In this document: one piece after another, positions 1 through 5,828 of the stretch
Layout of the letters: each line of letters begins with the position of its first letter
How positions within the stretch are numbered: the stretch's first letter is position 1
Assembly (NCBI GenBank): GCA_030697615.1
Contig: JAUYPK010000138.1
Span: 1 to 8,731 of the forward strand
DNA length: 8,731 nt
Direction: 5' to 3'
From: Microcaldota archaeon
GTDB lineage: Archaea; Micrarchaeota; Micrarchaeia; Norongarragalinales; UBA8480
Notes under the pieces: model-generated
The model's input: only the letters and a program-made list of their open reading frames with translations
Told to the model about the DNA's origin: nothing
Database searches by the model: none
Position numbers and translations under genes: made by a program

Positions 1-545
1 TGCGGCGTGCGAGGGAAATTGATGTTAATTTAATCAATGCAGTGCGGCAAATTTTAATCGACCTTCACTCCGGAGTAACTCTTTTCTCTGCAATGAAATC
101 CGTTACAGTTGACTATGGTGAAGCGTCTGCGGCGTTCAAGAAGATAGTGAACCAAATCGAGGGCGGCGTTTCCGAAGCAGATGTACTTGCAGACGCTTCT
201 GCCTCTACCCCCTCTAATGGGATGAAACGTGTATTGTGGCAGATTTCAAACGCGTTGAAAGTCGGCGCAGATGTCTCCACTGCACTTGAAGCACAGCTTA
301 GCGACTTAACCAGCGAACGTTTAGAGCAAATACGCCGGTACGGCCAAGAGTTGTCCCCGTGGACAATGATGTACATGCTAGTTGCCATTATTTTTCCCAG
401 CTTAGGAGTGACGACGCTTATAGTAATGTCCACTTTTCTACACGTAGCTATGCCGCCAATTGTCTTTCCAGCAATAGTTTCCATTTTAGCGATGTTCCAA
501 TTGTTCTTTATGAACCTCGTCAGCTCAAGGAGGCCAGCTATTTAA
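1..545 (+). CDS. T2SF-domain (TadC/FlaJ-like) pilus platform membrane protein, 5' end outside window
   Basis: Inner-membrane platform protein of a type IV pilus/archaellum-like machine, which works with a secretion ATPase to assemble class III pilins. The frame is open from base 3, giving about 180 visible residues, so the gene starts upstream; the GTG at 42 lies inside the conserved domain and is not the start. The visible part begins in a T2SF domain: a charged stretch, then a motif reading LHSGVTLFSAM, then the usual FKKIV..IEGG.SEADVL block. The second half of the domain (NALKVGADVSTAL) repeats this layout. Two hydrophobic segments follow, roughly MYMLVAIIFPSLGVTTLIVM and PIVFPAIVSILAMFQLFFM. 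The stop at 543-545 is one base before the next T2SF gene, so the two are surely cotranscribed. Family call is firm; which pilus system it serves is not known. The missing N-terminus means total membrane topology cannot be given. Confidence 0.86.
   Translation, partial: RRAREIDVNLINAVRQILIDLHSGVTLFSAMKSVTVDYGEASAAFKKIVNQIEGGVSEADVLADASASTPSNGMKRVLWQISNALKVGADVSTALEAQLSDLTSERLEQIRRYGQELSPWTMMYMLVAIIFPSLGVTTLIVMSTFLHVAMPPIVFPAIVSILAMFQLFFMNLVSSRRPAI
527..533 (+). promoter_or_regulatory. Shine-Dalgarno site for the second T2SF gene
   Basis: AAGGAGG lies inside the end of the preceding gene, 13 bases before the ATG at 547. It supports that start and translation of the downstream gene from a polycistronic message. 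Confidence 0.75.
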
Positions 546-546
546 C

Positions 547-1575
547 ATGGCATTTGAATTTGTATACGAAAAGTTATCCGCGTTGATCCCGCAAAAAATA
601 ATCGGTTCAATAGCGCAGTTGATAAACCAAGGCGGCTTCAAACGGATAACTCCGCGTGCATACGTTGGGTTTACGCTGTTCTTTGCAATTTCACTTTCCC
701 TCTTATCTTTCTTCACTGTACAGTTCTATACTCAAGACGCTTCTATTTCAGCCGGAATTCCAATAAGTGTTTTTTTTCTGTGCATTGCATTTTTCTACTT
801 TTTGCTATTAGCAACAGCTGATGCACGCGCTAACGAAATAGAACAAGTTCTCCCCCACGCGCTGCAAATAATTTCAACTAACATACGCGCAGGTATGACG
901 CTTGAAAACGCAGTATGGGGCGCGGCCTTGCCAGAATTCGGGGCGTTTAGAGAAGAGATACAAAAAGTGTCGGCAGATTCTTTTGGGGGAGTCCCTATAA
1001 CTATTGCACTTCAACGTTTAAACGAACGCGTGCGTTCCCCAATTCTAGGCCGCGCAGTTAAGCTTATAGTTGAAGGAATATCTCTTGGCGGAGAGATGTC
1101 AAGCTTACTGGAAAATGTAGCCAGTGATATCCGCACTCTCCAAAAGCTAAAACAAGAGATAATAACGTCTACCACAACCTATTCCATTTTCATCGTATTT
1201 GCCGCGATAATAATCTCGCCATTACTATTCTCAGTTTCAGTTTTCTACGCGGAGATGAATGAAAACGTGTTCCAGAAAAAAATCTCAGCTAGTAACATCG
1301 ACCAGTCAATGGTACAACAAGCGGGGTTTGTCAGCGTTCCACTAATTGGACTTAGCGGCGGACCCTCCGCAAGTTTAAATGGCATAGAGATGCTATTTGC
1401 ATTGGCTAGCATAGTGATAACCTCAATATCTTCAGCTTTCATCCTTGCCTTGATTCAATCCGGCACACTTGTCAAAGGGGTTTTCTATGCGCCGTTGTTC
1501 TTACTAGTTTCAATGGCTGTATTCTTCTTATCCTCTTCTATGCTGCGCGCTATTCTATTACCTGCGTTTACTTGA
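547..1575 (+). CDS. T2SF-domain (TadC/FlaJ-like) pilus platform membrane protein, second copy
   Basis: Complete 342-residue membrane protein of the type II/IV secretion F family. Visible order: amphipathic N-terminus (1-38), membrane segments about 39-60 and 69-90, cytoplasmic T2SF domain about 96-210 with the family pattern LPHALQIISTNIRAGMTLENAV and, in its second half, VEGISLGGEMSSLLENVA, then membrane segments about 212-234, 280-302 and 310-336. A 45-residue loop (about 236-279), rich in Ser and Gln, separates the third and fourth segments. The ATG at 547 follows a good AAGGAGG site and starts one base after the previous stop. Two adjacent T2SF proteins resemble the EppB/EppC or TadB/TadC pairs, in contrast to a single long FlaJ. 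The secretion ATPase expected for such a machine is not in the window and probably lies upstream. Function is inferred from family and from the pilin downstream. Confidence 0.9.
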   Translation: MAFEFVYEKLSALIPQKIIGSIAQLINQGGFKRITPRAYVGFTLFFAISLSLLSFFTVQFYTQDASISAGIPISVFFLCIAFFYFLLLATADARANEIEQVLPHALQIISTNIRAGMTLENAVWGAALPEFGAFREEIQKVSADSFGGVPITIALQRLNERVRSPILGRAVKLIVEGISLGGEMSSLLENVASDIRTLQKLKQEIITSTTTYSIFIVFAAIIISPLLFSVSVFYAEMNENVFQKKISASNIDQSMVQQAGFVSVPLIGLSGGPSASLNGIEMLFALASIVITSISSAFILALIQSGTLVKGVFYAPLFLLVSMAVFFLSSSMLRAILLPAFT

Positions 1576-1593
1576 GTTCAACCAATTGCTTTA

Positions 1594-1621
1594 TGAGTCA
1601 TCGCCTGCAAGGCGATGCTCA
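1594..1621 (+). repeat. Stem-loop 1 between T2SF gene and pilin
   Basis: Arms TGAG(T)CATCGCC and GGCGATGCTCA pair over 11 bp with one bulged T (1598) and a TGCAA loop. It begins 18 bases after the platform gene stop. There is no T-run after it, so it is not a typical terminator. It could be a processing, stabilising or attenuating hairpin between the low-level machinery genes and the probably more abundant pilin. Confidence 0.6.
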
Positions 1622-1624
1622 GTT

Positions 1625-1665
1625 GCAATATGCTTAGAACGTATAAAAAGCGTTAAGCATATTGC
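1625..1665 (+). promoter_or_regulatory. Inverted repeat at the pilin promoter (stem-loop 2 / possible operator)
   Basis: A perfect 12-bp inverted repeat, GCAATATGCTTA (1625-1636) and TAAGCATATTGC (1654-1665), extends inward by further AACG/CGTT pairing with a two-base bulge, leaving the loop TATAAAAAG (1642-1650). The right arm abuts the TATA-like TTTAAAAACC at 1666-1675. Position and symmetry fit a binding site for a dimeric regulator just upstream of the pilin promoter; an RNA hairpin role is the alternative. The loop itself contains a second TATA-like string. Confidence 0.55.
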
Positions 1666-1676
1666 TTTAAAAACCC
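1664..1676 (+). promoter_or_regulatory. Candidate TATA box for pilin gene
   Basis: The string GCTTTAAAAACCC has the same TTTAAAA..CC core as the likely promoters upstream of gins51 and of the PAC2 gene. Initiation about 26 bases downstream (near 1695) would give a short leader that still contains the Shine-Dalgarno site at 1704-1710. GTATAAAA at 1641-1648 is an alternative box. Confidence 0.45.
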
Positions 1677-1703
1677 AAAATGTGAAATGGTATAAATTAA
1701 TTC

Positions 1704-1710
1704 TAGGAGG
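1704..1710 (+). promoter_or_regulatory. Shine-Dalgarno site deciding the pilin start
   Basis: TAGGAGG stands 10 bases before the ATG at 1721. It fixes the start there rather than at the in-frame ATG at 1586, which would place 45 unrelated residues, encoded by the two stem-loops, ahead of the signal peptide. Confidence 0.8.
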
Positions 1711-1720
1711 TTTTAATCAA

Positions 1721-2140
1721 ATGAAAAGAGGACAAAGCGCACTCGAATACTTAATGACCTATGGCTGGGCGATTCTTGCAGTTGTGATAATTGCAGGCGC
1801 ACTATGGTACCTTGGTATATTTGACCCAAGTAGATTTGCCGGTGAAAAACAATGCGGTGGCTTCAGCGCATTTACTTGCCAAGATCAAAGAATGAATACA
1901 ACTGGAACTCTAGCTCTTGTACTTAACAATAAGCTAGGTGGAGCAATGACAGTAACAACTGCTGGCTGCACGCCAACATCAGTATCTGCAAATGCCAACA
2001 CGACCTGTACGCTAAGTGGCTATCCGTCTGGAACAACTGGAAACTCATTTTCTAGGGTAACTGTATCAGTAAACTACACTGATGCAAGAAGCGGGTTAAC
2101 CCACACAGACAGCGGCTTCGTAGCAGGCAAATACGAATAG
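1721..2140 (+). CDS. Pilin-like secreted protein with archaeal class III signal peptide
   Basis: A 139-residue protein starting MKRGQSALEYLMTYGWAIL. This is the class III signal peptide of archaeal pilins: short basic head, Gly4 at -1, Gln5 at +1, Glu9 at +5, then a hydrophobic helix to about residue 34. Cleavage between Gly4 and Gln5 by an EppA/PibD-type peptidase is expected; no such peptidase is in the window. The remainder is a Thr/Ser/Gly-rich beta-like exported domain with four cysteines (45, 53, 83, 96) that could form two disulfides, and three N-X-T sequons (Asn59, Asn93, Asn118) that could be glycosylated. Start chosen by the Shine-Dalgarno site and because the signal peptide begins there. 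It directly follows the platform genes, so it is probably their substrate; whether it is the major or a minor pilin cannot be told. Confidence 0.87.
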   Translation: MKRGQSALEYLMTYGWAILAVVIIAGALWYLGIFDPSRFAGEKQCGGFSAFTCQDQRMNTTGTLALVLNNKLGGAMTVTTAGCTPTSVSANANTTCTLSGYPSGTTGNSFSRVTVSVNYTDARSGLTHTDSGFVAGKYE

Positions 2141-2150
2141 TTTTTTAAAA

Positions 2151-2200
2151 CGGGGGAAAAAGCACGTTTGCTTTTTCCCTTCTTTTTATTTTTTTAAATT
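2151..2200 (+). terminator. Hairpin and T-tract terminator after pilin
   Basis: GGGAAAAAGCA (2154-2164) pairs with TGCTTTTTCCC (2169-2179): 11 bp with a 4-base loop CGTT. T-runs start at 2183 and continue. The hairpin starts 14 bases after the pilin stop. Strong signal for plus-strand termination. Confidence 0.8.
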
Positions 2201-2269
2201 CTTTTCTCTTTGTTTTTCTTCCATTTTTTTCACTTTAGTTTTCTAGTTTTTTTTCATTGCTTTATTTTT
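2180..2269. other. T-rich convergent intergenic tract
   Basis: About 90 bases of very T-rich plus-strand sequence between the pilin terminator and the stop of the minus-strand aminopeptidase. For plus-strand transcription this offers repeated T-run termination sites. On the minus strand it is A-rich and gives no obvious terminator for the aminopeptidase; on that strand only a TTTT follows the 2154-2179 hairpin. Confidence 0.6.
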
Positions 2270-3703
2270 TCACTTTTCCATTGCCAAATTCTGACATAGC
2301 TTCACGAATAACCTCACGCCTACTCCGGTTGCGCCTTTGCTGTAATAATCCCGCTGTGAGGTTGTCCATGCGGTTCCTGCGACGTCTAAGTGGACCCACG
2401 GTGTTTTGTCGACGAACGCTTTGAGAAAAGCTGCGCCGCTAATTGCGCCTCCGCTGCCTTCTGGGCTTCCGAGGTTTTTCACATCAGCTATATCGCTCTT
2501 GACTTTTTCGTCGTGTTCTGGCCATAGTGGCAATTCCCAACACCTGTCGCCGCTTTCCTCTCCAGCTTGAATAACTTTCTGCGTTAGTTCAGCGTTATTG
2601 GACATCAGCCCACTTACTCCATTGCCTAGCGCAACTACGCACGCGCCTGTAAGCGTCGCGATGTCAACAATGCAGTCTGGCTTGTAGTTTTTTTCAGTGT
2701 AGCTCAATGCATCTGCCAAGATGAGCCGACCTTCAGCGTCAGTGTTTAAGATTTCAATTGTTTTGCCGTTGTAAGCTTTCACAACATCTCCAGGCTTACT
2801 TGCAGAGCCGCTTGGTAAGTTTTCAGTAGCTGCAAATACGCCAACAACGCGAATTGGTAATTGTAATTCTGCAATCGCTTTGACGCTTCCAATAACCGCA
2901 CATGCGCCGCTTTTGTCAAACTTCATTTGATCCATATCCTTTCCAGGTTTCAATGATATTCCGCCGCTGTCAAAAGTGATTCCCTTTCCAACCAAGGAAA
3001 TTGTTTTGTTGTACTTTGCAGGCTTGTATTCCATTACAACCATTACTGGAGGTTGAATCGACCCTTGGCTAACAGAGAGCAGCGAATTACACTCGAGTTT
3101 TTGCAGTTCTTGTTTGTCAAGCACTGTAACTACGATATTTTTTCCAGCTAGTGTAGTTGCGGTTTGTGCCAAGAAGTTCGGCGTAGCTACGTTGGCAGGT
3201 TCGTTTGCCAAGTCGCGACAGTAGTTAACCGCGTTTGCTATTACCAGCGCGGTTTTTGCCTGCGTTTCAAGTTCTTTTTTGTTTGCATTTAAAACTATGT
3301 TTAGCTTTTCTATTTCAACGCGTTCAGTTTTATCCCCATTTGTCTTATATTTTAAAAAAGCGTATTGCCCCAAGACAACTCCTTCAATTATGCTGCTAAC
3401 GCTGTTGCTTTCAACGCATGTTGCGTCGATTGTAATTTCCTTTGCTTTAAAAACAGCGGCAACTGCGGTTATTTTTGCAACTGCTTTTTTCAATAATTCA
3501 GAGTTGTAGTCTTCTTTTTTTCCTAATCCTGCGAATATCACTTTGCTGTTTTTTGACAACAGCACTGTTTGGCAAACGCCAGGCTTTGCCTTGAATGTGT
3601 TTATATCTAAATTGTAAGTTTTTGCGTTTTTTTGCTCTTCGCCTTGAAACATCGCCACTGCAATTATTTCGCTGTTTGGCTTATTGGTTAATTCAACTTG
3701 CAT
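2270..3703 (-). CDS. pepA: Leucyl aminopeptidase (cytosol aminopeptidase, peptidase M17)
   Basis: Two-metal cytosolic exopeptidase that removes N-terminal residues, Leu preferred, from peptides, typically as a hexamer. The 477 residues match the usual full length (about 480-500). The N-terminal domain spans about 1-150 and the catalytic domain about 160-470. The active site is intact: Lys240 and Asp245 in VGKGITFDSGGISLKPG, catalytic Lys252, Asp263 in KFDKSGAC, and Asp322, Glu324 and Arg326 in the family signature NTDAEGRL; residues are placed by alignment from memory to E. coli PepA. The start ATG is preceded on the minus strand by GAGAGGGG (3716-3723), a purine-rich possible ribosome site 12 bases away. 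The gene is convergent to the pilin and divergent from priL, so it is its own unit, probably for recycling peptides. M17 enzymes are patchily distributed in archaea, so a bacterial origin is possible but not shown. Confidence 0.97.
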   Translation of the reverse strand: MQVELTNKPNSEIIAVAMFQGEEQKNAKTYNLDINTFKAKPGVCQTVLLSKNSKVIFAGLGKKEDYNSELLKKAVAKITAVAAVFKAKEITIDATCVESNSVSSIIEGVVLGQYAFLKYKTNGDKTERVEIEKLNIVLNANKKELETQAKTALVIANAVNYCRDLANEPANVATPNFLAQTATTLAGKNIVVTVLDKQELQKLECNSLLSVSQGSIQPPVMVVMEYKPAKYNKTISLVGKGITFDSGGISLKPGKDMDQMKFDKSGACAVIGSVKAIAELQLPIRVVGVFAATENLPSGSASKPGDVVKAYNGKTIEILNTDAEGRLILADALSYTEKNYKPDCIVDIATLTGACVVALGNGVSGLMSNNAELTQKVIQAGEESGDRCWELPLWPEHDEKVKSDIADVKNLGSPEGSGGAISGAAFLKAFVDKTPWVHLDVAGTAWTTSQRDYYSKGATGVGVRLFVKLCQNLAMEK

Positions 3704-3775
3704 ATTTTTTATTTTCCCCTCTCTTAAGCTACGTAGCTAAACGTTATTATTTTTGCCCTCATCACTATTATTTCA
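3704..3775. promoter_or_regulatory. Divergent promoter region pepA / priL with 12-bp palindrome
   Basis: The 72 bases between the two start codons hold a perfect palindrome AGCTACGTAGCT (3727-3738) and an AT-rich block around 3742-3754. For priL that block lies about 26-28 bases before the ATG, as a TATA box would for a leaderless message; no ribosome site precedes priL. For pepA the same block read on the minus strand could act as TATA with a leader of about 20 bases. The palindrome lies within or just upstream of the pepA leader and could be an operator. Confidence 0.45.
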
Positions 3776-4600
3776 ATGATACTTCCATTTTCAGAAAAAG
3801 CTAGGCAAGCGGTGCAAGGGCAGGGGGCGTTTTTACTCGATTCTGACACGTTGGAGCAGTGCAAGGGGTTTATCGAAGCAGTATGGGCAAGGCCGCCGCT
3901 AATTGAAACAACCGATATGGTGCCTGAAGCGAAGAAGTTAGCGATGTGTAAAGCTATTCTTTCACTTTGTCCGTATTCGATAATTGCCCGGTTTGCATAT
4001 AATTATTCCAACGGGTGGAAAAAATTTTTCCGCGACAACCCACAAGTAAAGATGGAATTTGCAAGTGAAGTTTTTCCCTCTTTAGTTCAAAGCATAAACG
4101 GTGGGTTTAACGTTAACGTGTTTGAATTCCTTGCCGCTGAAGAAAGCGTTTCGTTACTTCCACTTTCAAAAGGGGTTGTTTACTTATCCTTGCAAGATTT
4201 AAGCGAAGTATTGGCAAACCAAGTTAAACGTAGAGTCATGTCAATTCCACAATCTACGCTTGTTCCAAACGAGTTGAAATTAGTTGCAATTGAACTTGCA
4301 AAAGCCCACGCTCCGCGTGGAGCTACTGGTGCAAAGAACTTAGAAAAACAAGAAATAAGACAAATCAGGCTGGGAATAGCAGAAGGCGGGCGTTACTATG
4401 GATGCATGAAATTGTCCCGCGCTTGTTTCAATGATGGATTGTCATTTGAAGAAGCGAAGCAAGTTGTCCTTGACTACGTTAAGGTTTGTCCACAAGGTCG
4501 GAATCCATTTACCGAAAAAGAAGCGTTTACGTGTTTAGAGTGGGTTTATAGAAAAGGCAGCCAGCGAATTGGGGTGCAGCTTGGGGGAAATGCCACGTGA
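3776..4600 (+). CDS. priL: DNA primase large subunit, short form
   Basis: Regulatory subunit of the archaeal/eukaryotic primase that makes RNA primers with PriS. The 274 residues are shorter than usual (about 330-400). The N-terminal domain resembles PriL of Thermococcales: LPFSEKARQ at 3-11, an AMCKAILSLCPYSIIARFA block at 57-74, and EFLAAEESVSLLPLSKGVVY with LQDLSEVL at 117-146. The C-terminal part (about 190-262, with GIAEGGRYYG, GLSFEEAKQVV and a following acidic/aromatic helix) looks like the first helical half of the PriL C-terminal domain or a PriCT-like helical domain. The canonical PPC and the later Fe-S cysteines are not seen; four other cysteines (210, 217, 238, 253) are present at different spacing. 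Its TGA overlaps the GTG of priS by four bases, so the 3' end is real and translation is probably coupled. No Shine-Dalgarno site before the ATG, suggesting a leaderless start. Confidence 0.87.
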   Translation: MILPFSEKARQAVQGQGAFLLDSDTLEQCKGFIEAVWARPPLIETTDMVPEAKKLAMCKAILSLCPYSIIARFAYNYSNGWKKFFRDNPQVKMEFASEVFPSLVQSINGGFNVNVFEFLAAEESVSLLPLSKGVVYLSLQDLSEVLANQVKRRVMSIPQSTLVPNELKLVAIELAKAHAPRGATGAKNLEKQEIRQIRLGIAEGGRYYGCMKLSRACFNDGLSFEEAKQVVLDYVKVCPQGRNPFTEKEAFTCLEWVYRKGSQRIGVQLGGNAT

Positions 4601-5661
4601 TTGATGTACTTCGCCACTTTAGGAACTTTTACAGCCGTAACGCGGTAAAAGTGGATTCAATTTCACAGCGGGAGTTTGGCATCGGCATTGACAAGAAGAT
4701 AAACTACCGCCATAAGTCTTTTTCAACCCAGAAAGAGTTTCAGAACTTCCTTGTAAACGAAACACCCCGCTTCATTTCACATTCAGTTGGCCGGTTTGAA
4801 TTTCCTTGGTCACAGCCAATGGAGAAAAAAACCCTCTTGTCGGCGGATTTAATATTTGACCTAGATGCAAAACCAGAAGAAAATCATAATTACATTTTTT
4901 GCACGCGGTGTGTTGAAAAAGCGCGGCTAGATACAATTCGGCTAATTGAAGATTTTCTATTGAATGATTTTGGCCTTTCAAAAAATGATTTACTACTTGT
5001 TTTTTCAGGTTCAAAAGGGTTTCATGTCCACGTCCGATCCCAGGTGGTGCAGCAACTATCTTCAACTGCAAGGAGGTTAATGGTTGACTACATCACTGGC
5101 AAAGAGCTAGAGCTCGAATCACTTGTACCAATTCCATCAAAACCCCCACGCCACTTATCTGGACCTGACAAAACCTCAACTGGATGGAAAAAGCACTTCT
5201 TAGAAACCGCGGTAAAAACCCTTGACAACACTGGTTTGTTCACAAAGAAAAAAGCCGCATACATACGCGAAAACAAACAAATGCTGGTAAATTTGCTTGA
5301 AAACGGCAACTGGGACCCCGCGTTCCACGATGCAAAAGAAGTGTTGAACCAAATACTGGCAGAAACCATACGCACTAGTGCAGTTGAAGTTGACTCACCT
5401 GTAACTTTTGACGTTCACCGCTTGATACGCATCCCCGGTACACTGCATGGCGACACTGGTTTTATTGCAAAGCCGTTAAGTTTAACTGAGATGGGATTCT
5501 TTGAAGCAACGAAACACGCGGCTGTTTTTAACGGAACAGCAGTAGCTTCACTTAAAGAATCGGCAAACATAGAATTTGCAGGAACCGCCTTCGAGCTTAA
5601 AGCTGGAGAGAATGTCGTGCCGCTTTCACTTGCGGTTCTACTCGCTTGTAAAGGTATTTAA
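4597..5661 (+). CDS. priS: DNA primase small (catalytic) subunit
   Basis: Catalytic subunit of the archaeo-eukaryotic primase, joining ribonucleotides (and in archaea often dNTPs) into primers. 354 residues, normal for the family. The family's N-terminal FRNFYSRN...REFGIG block is present. Motif I is LIFDLDA with Asp88 and Asp90 as metal ligands; motif II is FSGSKGFHVHV with Ser137, Lys140 and His143; motif III is TFDVHRLIRIPGTLHGDTG with Asp272. His97, Cys102 and Cys105 sit where the small zinc knuckle is found. The C-terminal VPLSLAVLLACKG matches the family end. It starts at GTG 4597, overlapping the priL stop (GTGA), with a weak G-rich stretch upstream; the homology begins at this GTG, so no later start fits. 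A run of eight Ts directly after the stop marks the end of the priL-priS unit. Confidence 0.97.
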   Translation: MIDVLRHFRNFYSRNAVKVDSISQREFGIGIDKKINYRHKSFSTQKEFQNFLVNETPRFISHSVGRFEFPWSQPMEKKTLLSADLIFDLDAKPEENHNYIFCTRCVEKARLDTIRLIEDFLLNDFGLSKNDLLLVFSGSKGFHVHVRSQVVQQLSSTARRLMVDYITGKELELESLVPIPSKPPRHLSGPDKTSTGWKKHFLETAVKTLDNTGLFTKKKAAYIRENKQMLVNLLENGNWDPAFHDAKEVLNQILAETIRTSAVEVDSPVTFDVHRLIRIPGTLHGDTGFIAKPLSLTEMGFFEATKHAAVFNGTAVASLKESANIEFAGTAFELKAGENVVPLSLAVLLACKGI

Positions 5662-5671
5662 TTTTTTTTAA
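5655..5671 (+). terminator. T8 run at end of priL-priS unit
   Basis: Eight Ts (5662-5669) begin at the last base of the priS stop codon, a typical archaeal intrinsic termination signal that needs no hairpin. The same AT-rich block could serve as a TATA element for transcription starting near 5685, where the hairpin array begins. Confidence 0.55.
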
Positions 5672-5684
5672 GGTTGCATGGGGG

Positions 5685-5780
5685 TTGAGCACAAAGCTCG
5701 CGAGCTTTGTGACTCAGACACAACCTTCGGTTGTGCTGACAGTAGGGGGAACGCTGGTGCCCCCTGAGCGGTTTTGCTCG
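5685..5780 (+). ncRNA. Array of three to four stem-loops between priS and gins51; candidate structured RNA or regulatory element
   Basis: A GC-richer segment with consecutive stem-loops. Loop A: CACAAAGCTCG (5690-5700) followed immediately by its reverse complement (5701-5711), with TGAG (5686-5689) and CTCA (5713-5716) extending it past a bulged A. Loop B: CAG(A)CACAACC (5715-5725) with GGTTGTGCTG (5729-5738), loop TTC. Loop C: AGGGGG (5744-5749) with CCCCCT (5760-5765), 10-base loop. Loop D: GAGC (5766-5769) with GCTC (5776-5779). A and B share bases 5715-5716 and cannot both reach full length. The segment lies between the priS T-run and the gins51 promoter, so it is not needed in either mRNA. 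No RNA family recognised. Confidence 0.4.
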
Positions 5781-5790
5781 CGTGTAAAGG

Positions 5791-5806
5791 GGCAACTCTT
5801 TAAACC
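5791..5806 (+). promoter_or_regulatory. Candidate promoter (BRE/TATA) for gins51
   Basis: GCAACTCTTTAAACC has its TTTAAA core (5799-5804) about 27 bases before the ATG at 5829, the spacing expected for a leaderless archaeal transcript. No Shine-Dalgarno site is present. Closely similar to GCAACGTTTAAAACC before the PAC2 gene. Confidence 0.6.
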
Positions 5807-5828
5807 TTGTGCGGTGCTATTTTTGTTT

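Noticed and set aside
42..44. GTG at 42 as start of the first platform gene
   Set aside because: The frame is open to the window edge and upstream residues continue the T2SF domain.
113..484. Minus-strand open frame opposite the first T2SF gene
   Set aside because: Antisense shadow of a conserved membrane protein.
1586..1720. A longer start for the pilin gene
   Set aside because: The class III signal peptide must be at the N-terminus and a strong Shine-Dalgarno site precedes ATG 1721; the upstream codons come from the hairpins.
4772..5375. Minus-strand open frames inside priS
   Set aside because: They are shadows of the strongly supported priS frame, with no recognisable family.
5685..5780. 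Hairpin array as a CRISPR array or tRNA
   Set aside because: Stems differ in sequence and there is no repeat-spacer regularity; no cloverleaf with T-loop or anticodon arm could be drawn.
5685..5828. A 48-residue N-terminal extension of Gins51 from a TTG start
   Set aside because: It is encoded by the stem-loop array and the promoter region, does not resemble GINS, and the ATG at 5829 has the family N-terminus and a promoter at leaderless spacing.
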